Position numbers and translations under genes: made by a program | Notes under the pieces: generated by a model | What the model saw: only the letters and a program-made list of their open reading frames with translations | Database searches by the model: none | What the model was told of the DNA's origin: nothing | In this document: positions 1 to 11,213 of the stretch, one piece after another | How positions within the stretch are numbered: position 1 is the first letter of the stretch | How the letters are laid out: every line of letters begins with the position of its first letter | Assembly: GCA_011009095.1 (NCBI GenBank) | Contig: VTPC01090017.1 | Coordinates: 94,636-158,635 of the forward strand | Length of the DNA: 64,000 nt | Direction: 5' to 3' | DNA from: Ignelater luminosus | Lineage: Eukaryota; Arthropoda; Insecta; Coleoptera; Elateridae

Positions 1-3000
1 CGTAATATTTAAATTATTTCATTCTATAAACGAATGTTTGTTACAATCTTAGTCTAAAGAATTGCTAACTTTGTGGTCTCGACTTCTAGGCTCCGGTAGA
101 CGTGCCTTTTGCTATTTTCCAATATAAAATTCCTGGAATCTTAGTCGCAGATATTGGAGTCACGCAGTCTCGATTGAGTCAGGTTTAAGCTGGTAAATCT
201 ACGAAGTGGAATTTTCCATTGTCCCATAAGACTCTCTACATTTTTAACCTGTTAGGGCGTGCATCTGACTTTGCAACCCCACTCCAGTAAGTACACATTG
301 CGCAACAGGAGACGCAGAGAGGATAGGCATTACGTTGATAGCTGCGTACTCGAACCAACGTACGGGTCAGTTTCGGCGTTACCCCCTACAAATCCGAATT
401 GGTTACAAACCGAATTTAATTGAAGCGATTCTCTTAGTAAAAGAGAGATCAGACTAGAGAAATCCTATTTCGTCGGGTCTTTGTCGTGTTATTCACGGAG
501 GAAAGCCGGTTTGTTTACCGAAAAACGGTGCTTTGGAAGCTTTGTTATTGTGGGAAGCGTTTTTGCTTCAATTACAGTTACGCTGGTATTTCCCAGGAAA
601 TAAAAATTGTAGAGGGTAGAAACGCAACAATTTTGGTCCCGTTGGTGCAACGTTAAAGGGTCTGTCGAGAACAGAAACTGCCCGCCTCGTAAAGACTTGA
701 ACTGTGTGTGTGTGTATTACATTTTGGAAGCTCCGTGATCCGAATGGACTAAGTAAACTTAAAGAGCGTTTGAGACTCAGAGTGATTTTAGTTTATAAAG
801 CTGGTGTATAAACACTTGGATTTTGTTCTTGTGCTTTTTGGTTATTGTTAACAAAAGTGATTGATCTTTGAAACCTAAGTTTCCTTGAACATTGGTGGGA
901 CCCGGCTAGAACGTGGAATTTTGCGTCGAATACCACTTGAATGAGCTACTGTCGTTGGGAATCAGAGACCTGCACATATCACCTGGAAGAAAAATTGCCG
1001 TTATAGTAAGAAAGAGCTGTTTTGTTTTGTTATTTGAGTTTTAATGATTGTTTCATTTGATAAAAGACTAGGAGAATGTGGAATTTGTGAAATATTCCAT
1101 ACGAAAACCTTGCTTAGGCAAGATTAGTTTCGGATTTCCTCGTTGAATTATAATATTTTTAACTAATTTGTAACAGGAACGTTCCCAGGTAATTTTTTGT
1201 TAAATTATTGCAACATAATTAATAACTTTTGACTACTGTTTTTCTTTGTTATTAGATATAAAGTTTATTTGTTGCTATTCCACAATTCATTGTCAAGTTT
1301 ATCTTGTTTTAATTAATTTAATATTTAGATTTTGGCCTTTTGTTCCATATTTTGAAATTTGAACGTAACAGAATCCTTTTTTTTTGTTTATTGTAATAAC
1401 TTGTTTTTATTGTTATTTTCTCATTATTTGTTTATCAACTTTGTTCTCCAGTGAAGAAATTAATTCATACCTTTTATTGATATTCTTGTTTATGTGTGTT
1501 TAACTCTTTTTTATTATTGTTTTAATAAATGTAAGAAAGGTCGACTATTTACATTTTGTTTTCTTTGTAAGTGGATTTCTGGTCCAGACGAAGCAGCGTT
1601 AATTTCGTTACTTTGTTCGTTTGGCTGTTAAAAAGCACGGTGGTGCTTAGTCTAGATTTCAATTAAAGGTCAGATACCTTTGTTCAAGAGAGAAGTAAAT
1701 ATTAAACTGGTATTTCTTTCTTGTTTGAAAAAGAAGGAAGTCTTCAGAGGACTTGCTTGTCAAAATTAATTAAGACAAATCACGTGTTTATACAGTTTTT
1801 TTTAGTTCGTGTTGAGTCTCAATTGTGAAACGTTGAAGCGAGTTTTAATAAAACTTCCACGAGGTAAGTTACACACAGGGTGAGGTTTCGCAAGAAGCCT
1901 ATATACAGGGTGTCGGATTCACGAGTAGTCGCGTGACCGACCATCAGAACCCTTCGATCTACGACTGCTGGCGCCCTCTTTTGTGAACATCTATTAGTTT
2001 AATAAGAGTTTTGAAACTCGGTGAGCTTCTCTTTGTGCGGCTAGGTAAGTTCATTTGAGAATCCACCCCATCTGCGGCATGAGCTACGGGATTTAACATC
2101 AGCCATTGGTCTGGACGTGACTCGTGCATACTTTTGGGCATCTTCCCGTTACAGACTATTCTTGGGAATAGGTAGAGACTGAGAAATCTAGACTTGAACA
2201 CAATTTTGCTATATGATTGTGGCCTTGTGGAATTAAGCGAGACAAGCTGCTATTACTGGGGCGGTAAGAAAATTGACATCAGAGTTTTCGCTTCACGATT
2301 CTATTAAGGGCTGAGACATTTACCTAATCGCTAAAGGCTATCGCAAGTTTTAATTTAAAATGCTAGAGAGAAGATTCATAATTCTAATTAAAAAGGTAAC
2401 TTATAGCTTTCGTTTGGTTAACACTTTTCCTTCCAATTTGTATTTGTTGCCATGTCGTCCTGGAAGAAAAGATTGCGTAATAGGAAATTTAAAGGAAAAT
2501 TAGTTAAAGCTTGATTAGCTTCTATTAGAGAAACGTAGAAACCAAACCTGAAATGATTCTTTTTGTTAAGTTTAAATTAGTACGACTGTAGGTATGGAGC
2601 TCAAAATAATTGATATTAGAGGTAGATGTTTGTATTCAATTAGATTTATTAGTAAACATAAGTCATCAAGCCGCAACAAACGTGAAATTTAATACTACAT
2701 TGAAATTTTGTAGCTTCAGTAGTTTGATTTATGTGTTAGTTGTTATATGTAGTTGTGGTTATGTGTAGCGATGTTGTTCATTAATTTAATGTTGATATCT
2801 CCAAGTCACTTTATTACTTACGCAAAAGCTAATTTGTTTGTTAACTTAAATATTAATTCATGTTGAGAGAATTCGAATATACCGGGTGAATCTGAAAACA
2901 GAAATCCCTTTTTATACATAAATTATTTTTACTTTAGTATCATGAATAATATTATCTAACTGTGGGTAATACATATGCTAAATAATAAATACAAAATACT

Positions 3001-4239
3001 TTAAACCCTTAACTAGATGCAACTAAAACGTTCCGCATAACAATTCACGAGCAGGAACGTTTAATGAACCAAACCATATCAATTTATAGGGGTCGTATTT
3101 CCTGCAAACTGTAAACTATGCATGTCAAATTCACTATCCTCCATCCAATCCAACGAGTTTATCAAAGTGCAACTATCATACCATGGATAATTCTCTTCAA
3201 CGTTTGATTAAATACCGAATAGGCAAGGTCGCATATTCGTAGGAAATTAATATTCGGTTCAGTTCGGAGCGATATTTGTTATCGGACGGCGTCAATCAAA
3301 TAAAACTTTGACGGGGCTCCCAAACGCGATCCATAATATTATACAAATCCTAATTCAATTAAACTGGGGTAAAGTATGAATGCATCACAATAAATTTAAA
3401 TTACAACTCACAGAAACGAATCCTCTCTCTCTGCAGACGAGTTTACTCAATAACATGGAAAGTTCGTTGACTTCCAAACTGATAATTCTTTTATAAAATC
3501 GATACACACTAGCAAAGAGACAAAGACTGTTTCGTTCGGATTATTGTGAACAGCTGAACTTTGGAATTCAATATTCTAGCCTAAAGCGAATTTTGTATGT
3601 GGGTTGATACTAGCGAATAACATACTGTGTGTCAGAATAAGCTCGTTTATTATTAAAGAAACGCCTGTGTCGATTATCGGGAAAGTTATTCGGTTGTGTG
3701 AGTTCATGAAATTACCGAACTGAAACAGTGACATAGGTCTCGTGTGGGACTATAAACGTAGCCCACAAGAGATTTTGTTGGGCCACTCCGCTTGATACGG
3801 GACAATCTAATTTTAACAAGGGAACTCGCTTTAAAATTTTATTAAAACTTAAGGAAAATTTATTTTCTAAAAAATGCTTGATTACTTCTGTTTTCTCTTT
3901 TTTTTTGTTGAGCTACATTTTTAAGTAGTCTAAAAATGAAAAAATTTAACATTTCTAATAACTAAGATAAGTTATTTTAAAATAATATATAATAAAATAT
4001 TCGTAAATAATGTAAAAGAATTTTAATTAAGCTAGAGAGCTGATGTAAAAGCGCATTCAAGTAAAATTGAATCAAAGTTCTAGGATATCTGAAGATAAAA
4101 ACAATTCAAAAAATGTAAGTTTTCTTGTTTGTAAGTCAATATTAAAATGTTTAATATAACATTAATCTACACACGCAGACTTTGTCTAATGCATTAGAAG
4201 TGAAAATAAAACTTGTTATTGCAATCTGATCATCTCTAC
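1..4239. other. Unassigned non-coding stretch
   Basis: I recognise no gene here. The first ~2.3 kb is less AT-rich than what follows and has a short TG run near 703-714 and a CT run near 3422-3433. CAGGGTG motifs at about 1876 and 1907 resemble the ends of insect DNA transposons, but I found no partner ends. The minus-strand open frame at 1959-2201 (80 residues) matches no family I know and is probably chance. Confidence 0.5.
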
Positions 4240-4560
4240 AGTGCATAGGGGCAAGTGTTAAGATTGCTTGCATCGGAAACTCTCAAAGTGTTATCTGTAA
4301 GTTCAAGCAGAGTACTCAACCCAATGAAGTCCTTTTAGTTTTTCTAAAAGAATAGTATGAGTAGAAAAGCTCTTTGCGAAAAATGAAATTCAGACCTCCT
4401 CGTTAATTACTTAGGAGTCATTTTAAATGCCAAGTTGACTTAATAATATTTTTAAAGATTTCATAGCTTTTCTGTATGAACACAGATTGATTAAGACAGT
4501 CAATGATTTGAGAGTACTTCTGAACTGTGATTAGGTCAATTAAGGCTGTTTTTCATTCTA
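4240..4560 (+). pseudogene. LINE reverse-transcriptase C-terminal fossil
   Basis: This is a decayed fragment of a non-LTR retrotransposon polymerase. The codons at 4402-4440 read VNYLGVILNAKLT, which matches the 'VKYLGVILDSKLTW' block that follows the palm in many insect LINE reverse transcriptases. In another frame, 4457-4525 reads DFIAFLYEHRLIKTVNDLR, which fits the next block of the same family (a helix with 'CRR.IGK.WGL'). Just upstream, in a third frame, is a weak match to the 'NPSKTELVLFTRK' block. The blocks are in the right order but different frames, with stops between them, so the copy is dead. The catalytic FADD block and both ends are not visible. The clade (Jockey, I or R1-like) cannot be fixed. 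Confidence 0.5.
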
Positions 4561-6393
4561 GCTAATCTCTTTCCATTTACCTTTTGTGTGTTTAATTGAA
4601 ATTTAGTCTCTTTGATGTGCATTTAATTAAGATTTATCTTTATGATTCCAAATAATTGCTTCATTACAATCAATCTATTCGTTACCAAACTTTGTGTCTA
4701 AGCGTTTAAATTTCTTGCTTTCATTCCTGAGGGATGCCCAAAGTATCTGAACTGGAGCTAGTCCGATGAGTGTTTTTCTATTAATTTTAACAGCTTGGAA
4801 GGTTGGTTATAAAAATTCTTTTTTCTAAAAGGGTTTTGTTTACAAGCAAGAATGGTCACACATACGGTCTATGTCATAGAATTAAACTAAGGATAAAAAT
4901 CACGAATGCCTTGCTTTTTTAGCTTACATCAACGATAACCTTTATCTGACTTCATCTGCTGTATGAATTATATTTAAGATACCTCGAGAGTAATTGTGGA
5001 ATGTCTGATGCCATTAACAATAAAACAGCTAGCCAATTCCAATTTTGTTAAATTTTTATCGGTACTAAACCACGAAGGTATCTGACTAAGTTGAAACTCT
5101 AGCTTCTTTTCGTTATACGTTTCAAACTAAAGTTTGAGATCAGTTAATCATTACTTTGTCTCTTTAGAATACATCTCAAGAATGTGACTAGACTCTTAAC
5201 AGGATGCAACTATTTAACCAAAAATGCGCTCATTTTTTTTGATTTGCCTTAAAAATAAAAGTACATCGATAAGAAAAAAGAACTGTTAGAAGTGCTTGGT
5301 TACCTGCAGTCTATTTGGTGTTTAAAACAGTAGCAGCTATCGAATCTACGTAGACTTCAGACAACTAAACTTAGTTACTCTAACAAACTTCTCTCCCCTT
5401 GTCTAGATACTTACTGCCAAATGTTCTGCACTTTTAAATGAACTAGCTATTTAGCAGGGGTTGACTGATCACGTTTCAGGTATCGAAACAAGAAATTCAG
5501 CTGAAAGTCGCACGTCTATAAAGTCGTAGCCAATTCCATAGCAATATAAGTAAGAGCGAGAAAATCATCCTCAGATATTCTACTAGCTATTATCATTAGA
5601 TCAAAGGTACAATACAGCTCAGTGGTCTGGCTTCATAGTATAGAGTGCACCACCATTATCCAAAACCAGCTAAAAATCGACGATTAGCCGGTCTATGCAT
5701 AACTCATGTACAAGTTTTCATGCTTAAAACTAGGTTTAATGAAAGTAGGCTTAAGAATATTCAATATAACGCCTCCTATGTTAGGGAAATTGGGTTGTGG
5801 TACTGTCAGTTGGTACGCTGTCGGAGAGTATCAGGAACTTAGCTGCGATATTATAGTGTCATGGCAGTCGTTTTGCTAGTAAACTGTCAAAGTCGTCGAT
5901 TTTCAAAGTTTTTTTAAAAATTTTCTAAGTGTTTGGCGTCGGAGAGGCCTTCCGCAGGTGTTTTTTGATTCTCTGAATGGATATACATGCATTGGTAAAG
6001 TTAAATTCTTTCTGTACAACTTTAATTCTAAGGATAGCTGTATCGAACTGTTGCCAAAAAAATTGCTAGTTGTAGTTTAGTTTCTGCAGTAGAGACTAAA
6101 GAGGGGTTCAGTTCGAATGCCTGTGAACAAACATTTTGAAAGCCAAATTGAGCTGCCAGATATATACATGAAAACCGTTTATGGATGGAGTTAGTCATGA
6201 TCTACTGCAATGAAGACAACTCCTACAGCCATACTCTAGATACTACTAGGGCTTGGATAAAAGAGACCAGAGGGGCTAACTTCAGAACCCGAGACGCAGG
6301 GTTATGGCTTGACGAAGCATTTTTTCAGTATTCCAACTAGTAGACGAATATGCAGATCAACTTCCAACATAAAGCACCAACAATCAAGCAGCA
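4561..6393. other. Unassigned AT-rich stretch
   Basis: No gene, RNA or repeat could be supported. The 65-codon plus-strand frame at 5645-5842 resembles nothing I know and has no coding context. Confidence 0.5.
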
Positions 6394-7021
6394 CTAACAA
6401 GGGGCAGGCACAGTGAGTCTGTCGCCGATCTTTAAAAAGTCCCATACACGGATCTACATCATTGTGGTTGCTCAAGGCCTGCAACCACATCTGCAAATAG
6501 TAAAAACGCAAAGGTTACGTGTAACCAACTTGTACTCAGACCAACATGGAATAGATCTTTTCACAAATACTATGATCCAATTATAAATGTTTTATATTAA
6601 TAAATCAGTAGTTTTAGTATAAGAACACACCTCTGAGGAAGTTTACCTCTTAATGAAATTACAAGAAAGTAAAAGTAACCATTGCGATTGATTACCTAAT
6701 TTTAATTTTTTAATTTTCCTATTCTTAAGGGAATTACTGCCTTACTGTTTTATTTCTAGTATCTAACACTGAAAACCTAAAAAGTCCCATACACGGGTCT
6801 AATATCTTTTGATGTAGAAAGTTTCATTAAAATCGGTTAAGCAGCGCCAGTTTCGTAAAAGTCAATTTTAGCCATTTTTCGACCTATAACATTTCTTTGC
6901 GAGGTTCAAAGATCCCATTTAGACAAACGGCAAAATACGCGTCGACTTATTTTCGATGTAGAATCGCCAGTAAAGGTTTCATCGAGATCGGCGACAGACT
7001 CCCTGTGCCCTTCCCTTGTAA
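6394..7021. repeat. Repeat with short inverted arms, interrupted by a later insertion
   Basis: Positions 6394-6432 (plus strand) and 6985-7021 (read on the other strand) match closely as an inverted pair around the core AGATCGGCGACAGACTC. The material between and around them (GTTTCAT..AAATCGG, then GCAGCGCC) has the look of an interspersed repeat rather than a gene. The 322 bp repeat at 6457-6778 sits between the arms and is flanked by a direct duplication, so it appears to have inserted later. Confidence 0.45.
6434..6801 (+). mobile_element. ~322 bp retroposon-like repeat with 23 bp flanking duplication (copy A)
   Basis: The body (6457-6778) is flanked by two nearly identical 23 bp direct repeats, at 6434-6456 and 6779-6801, starting AAAAAGTCCCATACACGG and differing at one base. 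This is what a target-site duplication from target-primed insertion would look like. The body starts near CATCATTGTGGTTGCTC and ends in an A-rich CCTAAAA. I see no reverse transcriptase and no convincing tRNA-type A and B boxes, so SINE is only a guess. A second copy lies at 7647-7979 in the same orientation. Confidence 0.6.
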
Positions 7022-7646
7022 GTAACAGCGGTCTTTCCAGTAACAACTAGAAATTTTCTTATTCAGGAGTGTGCAGATGCTTTGAATAGGCTTGCCACAA
7101 CAAAAGAAGTTAACCTTGTCTGAGATTATAAGTATGCAGCAACGACAAGGCAAATGAACTCGCTAGACTTGGAACCGAAAACACCTGTTGAGGAATAGAG
7201 CCTTTTCAGAGGAACAGACGGCATCAGTCCTAAATGCAGGGATTCACGAGATTTAAAAGGCTCAACTTGTCAGAGCTCGACTAGCTAATGGGCAGGAGCC
7301 TACATGTTTTAATGAAGAAGTTCCACATAATAGAATTGTGACATTTTTCTAGATATTCAATATTTAAGCTTAGAAAACTCTCATACAGTATTTAGCATCA
7401 CCACAGACGCCTTATCAATTCTCAGTAATGGTATAAATAAGGTCTTTATTTTGAAAATTCAAAAGTATACCATCAACCAAGGATCAAAATCAGTGTCAAC
7501 TATTAACCAATAACATTTTGTTGGTGCGTCGATCTACGTTTTTGATTGGCCAACGATACGTTTCAAAATTCTAAATTTTGTTTCAAGCTTATTGTTGTAT
7601 AAAGCCGAATTTTCTGCAATTCTATACACTAGTATATCTTAATACT

Positions 7647-7979
7647 ATCATTGTGGTTGCTCAAGGCTTGCAACCACATTTGCAAATAGTAAAAACACGA
7701 AGGTTACGTGTAGACGAACTTGGACTCAGGCCAAAATTAAATAGATTGTTTCACAAATACTATGTATTTGTATACAATTATAAATGTTTTATGCTAAAAA
7801 ATCAGTAACTTTAGTATAAGAACACACCTCTGAGGAAGTTTACCTCTTACTGAATTTACAAGAAAATAAAAGTAACAATTGCGATTGATTACCTAAATTT
7901 TAATTTTCCAATTTTCCTATTCTTAGGGAATCACTGCCTTAGTGTTTTATTTGTAGTATCCAACACTGAGAACCTAAAA
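7647..7979 (+). mobile_element. ~333 bp retroposon-like repeat (copy B)
   Basis: This matches copy A (6457-6778) along its whole length in the same orientation, with scattered substitutions and small indels. Both begin at TCATTGTGGTTGCTCAAGGC and end at AACCTAAAA. No duplicated target is visible around this copy. The short open frame running through it (ending at 7808) is not conserved in copy A, so it is not coding. A local tandem duplication with later divergence is the alternative to two insertions, but the lack of shared flanks argues against it. Confidence 0.6.
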
Positions 7980-10010
7980 TTGAATTAAAATTGAAAATAA
8001 TTTTTTCAAACAATTTACTAAAGCAACTCTTAGTCACGTCTTGATTAATTGAAAAAAACTTACTTAAGCTTCTTCATCAATTCTTTTATTGCAGTTAACA
8101 AAATTTATGTGTTTTGTATCAGTTGTTAACTGTATAAGGCAATTATCGATTTATTTAACAGGATTTCTGTGGTTCTTATTTAAAACTCGATAATTAATTC
8201 TAAAGTTACACAAGAAGCTAAGCTGATAGGAAACGATAATCTCCACTAGAATAGTTGTGGTCGCGCAAACGCAGCAATGAACGCTCTATGTGAAGTTTTT
8301 GCTGGATTCTCCCAAGTAGATAAATTTTCTTAGTTCGATTATTTTGCAGTTGAACATTCTCGATTACGTTTTTAACGTGTAATTAGGTTCGGTTGTATCA
8401 CTTCCTCACTGGTAACTTTTTATTTCATCAACCTGCACCTTCAGATTTCTCTCGGCAACTTTTTGTAATGTATAATTTATCATTAGACACATAAGATGAT
8501 TCTAGTTTAATTTAAATTACACTAGCTAGATTTATTGGGTGGCCTTTAGTTGGAATAGGATTTTGAAAATGTATAGAAAACAAAGTGATCTAGGGGGAAG
8601 CATGAAGTCTAAACTAGCAATAAACAGTAACGAACAATAACGAAAAATCAGATATACAGAAGAAAATTACAAGAAATAAAGTTAATCGAATACCAAAACG
8701 GAAATGCTTTTAAGATCAATCATCTAGAAAACCAATACTAAGTTAATGAATTATTAGAAAGCTAAATCAATATATAAATAATCTGGAATTTGTTGTTATA
8801 AGTAATCCATTTTTACTAAAAAATTTTTTGATTGAATGACAGATATAATTATTTCGAGTTCCACATAAATAAGTACATCAGTTTTGACACCAGAAAGAAC
8901 AATGTTAAATTAATCGATACACTATTCAATTAATTAGGATATTACAATTGAAAGCTTTCAGTGTTAAATGAAGTATTTTTTAATTAACCTCAAAATTGTC
9001 ACTAAAGAAAAGTAAATGAAAGGTTTTTTCAATTTTTAAAATTATACACAACTGGATTTGCAGGTTGAAATTAATCTAATTAAAGAGAAATGTGTTTTCA
9101 TGTTCTCTGAATTTTGTATAGCCGTATTTGAACTTTGCTCTTTACAGGCTTCAAAAACGTAAATTCGACTAGATAAGTAAATCTATCTACTGACAAAACA
9201 ATATGGTGAAAATAGGAAATTTGAAATAAGTCGTGACAGGACTAATAATTCATTACTGCGATTACCCCAATGTGGGCTTATTAAACTTGTAAACTTACAA
9301 AATAACAAGAAATAACAATTGACGTTTGTAGTTCTGCTTCTCTTTGTTGCATATTGTACATAATCAAATATTCTTCAGTTTACATTACAGTAGTTAACAG
9401 TTCTATTATTATTTTAAATTCTATTTACTTTTGGAAGAATTGATCTAATTACCGTGTTGTCGTTCTATGATGGTTCATTTCAGATTGTGAAATCCTAGTA
9501 TCCAACCTTAAACATAAAGTTCCTAAAATATTGTAGTTCAATCTCTAATAGATAGGCGCATAAAAATTAATTTAAAATTAATTTTGAGTGTTTTGTCGAT
9601 CACTGAGTTCAAAAATGGCCATCTCCGTCGTGAGACAATTAGCGGTTCTCTTGTTCTTCTCAAATGCCCAAAACATCAACTAAAAATATAACAATCAAGA
9701 AGGTTATAACAGATGCGAAACCTGACATCGAAGATCAAAGACTACACTGTGGATTTGCATCGTAGTTTATCACGAAGGTCTCCCCACTCATATACCAACA
9801 TTTTTTTTACAGGTTAACACAGTTTAAAAATCCCAATGTGGCGCCCTAGTGTCCAATAAATAACAAAATAATAAAAAGTCCATCGTAGTGCAGAGAGGGT
9901 AGTGATATAGCAAACGAGAGCAAAGACCAAATGCGGCCGCAGAAGGTATTGAAAATCTTGATAAGATCTTGTTTTGTTTAATTTAAAAAAGAGTACCGTG
10001 TGAGACTTCT
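7980..10010. other. Unassigned AT-rich stretch
   Basis: No gene or repeat was recognised. Near 9930-9946 there is an isolated GC-rich ATGCGGCCGCAGAAG followed by GTATTG. It could be read as a five-codon exon with a splice donor, but that is too short to support. Confidence 0.45.
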
Positions 10011-10044
10011 TTTACGTTTGTGGAGTCCCGAAGTTACTTCTTAC

Positions 10045-10227
10045 CACTGCCACCGTTAGCTGATAGCGACCTCTACCATCCTCCAACTCCACAGCGCGCG
10101 TGTATGAAGGTGGGGCTCTAAAGAAACATTTGTAGCCGTTATCATCATTATTGCCTGCACCTGCACCTTTATTATTACGGGCGCCATTTTCACTGCCAAC
10201 ATCTAACGACTTACGTAGCGCCAACAT
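10045..10227 (-). CDS. Candidate first coding exon, unknown product (low confidence)
   Basis: On the minus strand an ATG at 10227-10225 opens a 61-codon stretch that ends exactly in phase at 10045, directly before GTAAGA, a good splice donor. The peptide starts MLALRKSLDV, has a Gly/Ala/Asn-rich linker (residues 13-31) and ends in a mixed segment with RAVELEDGRGRYQL. The patch is GC-richer and has more CpG than its surroundings. Upstream on the same strand are CACGTG (E-box, 10274-10279) and a TATATAC-like motif (about 10345-10351). I recognise no domain and found no second exon. A chance frame in a GC-rich repeat is a real alternative. Confidence 0.2.
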
Positions 10228-10439
10228 ACCACGCCGCGCTCTCTACCACGACCGCCATTACACCCATACTAATCACGTGACCCAACACCATCCGTTTTAC
10301 GCCAAAGTGTGTCACACTACCAAGCAACCAGGGCGACATCGTCTGTATATACATCTACCAATTCCAACCACTACTTTGGTCAAAAGAGCTCAGAAGGAGC
10401 CTAATGGCTTCCCGATGGAGTGGGGGAATTAAACATTGA

Positions 10440-10950
10440 AACTTTCATCATCATCACTGATTTTAGCTCCCTGCATTACGCAAACTGCAAATCTGTCACT
10501 TGAAAAATGTTTTGTTTTTATAAATGGGTTTTTGTTTAAATTAATAAGCCAATACAGGATATATTCCAAATATTCTACAATAATAGACGTTTAGTTTCAC
10601 ACAATGTGTGACACAAAAGCGCTTGAACCAGCAATCGCTGTGTGCATCTAGCTCTAGCGCGATTTTGATATTCGACACCTTCGTGTGATGCCCCTACATC
10701 AGTTTAGCAGCCTTAATTTCTTAATTTTCCTTCATTTGACTATTTTTATATGAATTATTCATAATTTTGTACATACTTATAATAAAAGAAACTTTCTTTC
10801 AGTAGCTACTTCCAAACTATCATATACCCTTTATGGCTGGATAAACACTGAGAAGAGAAGGTCGCAATTGTTTCCGCTTCGATTTCAATGAAATCCCTTT
10901 TGGTGATCCTAGACCAAACATGAGTAGAGACACGCATTCGAAGATGACCC
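10440..10950. other. Unassigned stretch
   Basis: No gene, RNA or repeat supported. Contains ATCATCATCATC-type simple sequence near 10446-10457. Confidence 0.4.
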
Positions 10951-11213
10951 CCAGGGGCACCAGAAAAAAAAAATGTTTCAGATTTTCATTATTAGTATTT
11001 TTGCTATTTTTTCTTTTTCTCCCAGTGGAATGCTATTTTTAACAAGCAACAAGGTTTAGGATTCTCGCAAAATAAAAAAGAACAGCAAATTCAGATTTTA
11101 CGAAGCAAACAACTTGTATAATCATCAAGGTGCGGCATTTCAAAATAGTTTCTACTCAAAAATAGCGAAAATACTAATAATAAAAGCCCAAGACATTTTT
11201 GACACCCCTGGAA
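10951..11213. mobile_element. MITE-like inverted-repeat element, hAT-type CAGGGG ends
   Basis: The left arm (10951 to about 11017) and the right arm (about 11156-11213, read on the other strand) are inverted copies sharing CCAGGGG at the tip and ATTATTAGTATTTT plus GCTATTTTT further in. CAGGGG(T)G-type tips are common on hAT elements. The ~260 bp length and the absence of an open frame fit a miniature non-autonomous element. No clear 8 bp target duplication is visible, so the exact ends are uncertain. Confidence 0.5.

Noticed and set aside
1..700. 5' part of an LTR retrotransposon (TTGGTGCAACG near 645 as a primer-binding site)
   Set aside because: No matching LTR pair and no gag or pol coding sequence follows.
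1876..1918. CAGGGTG motifs suggesting a transposon end
   Set aside because: Two tips in the same orientation and no inverted partner within reach.
10151..10432. 93-codon plus-strand frame over the GC-richer patch
   Set aside because: Low-complexity His/Pro/Thr-rich composition and overlap with the more gene-like minus-strand frame.
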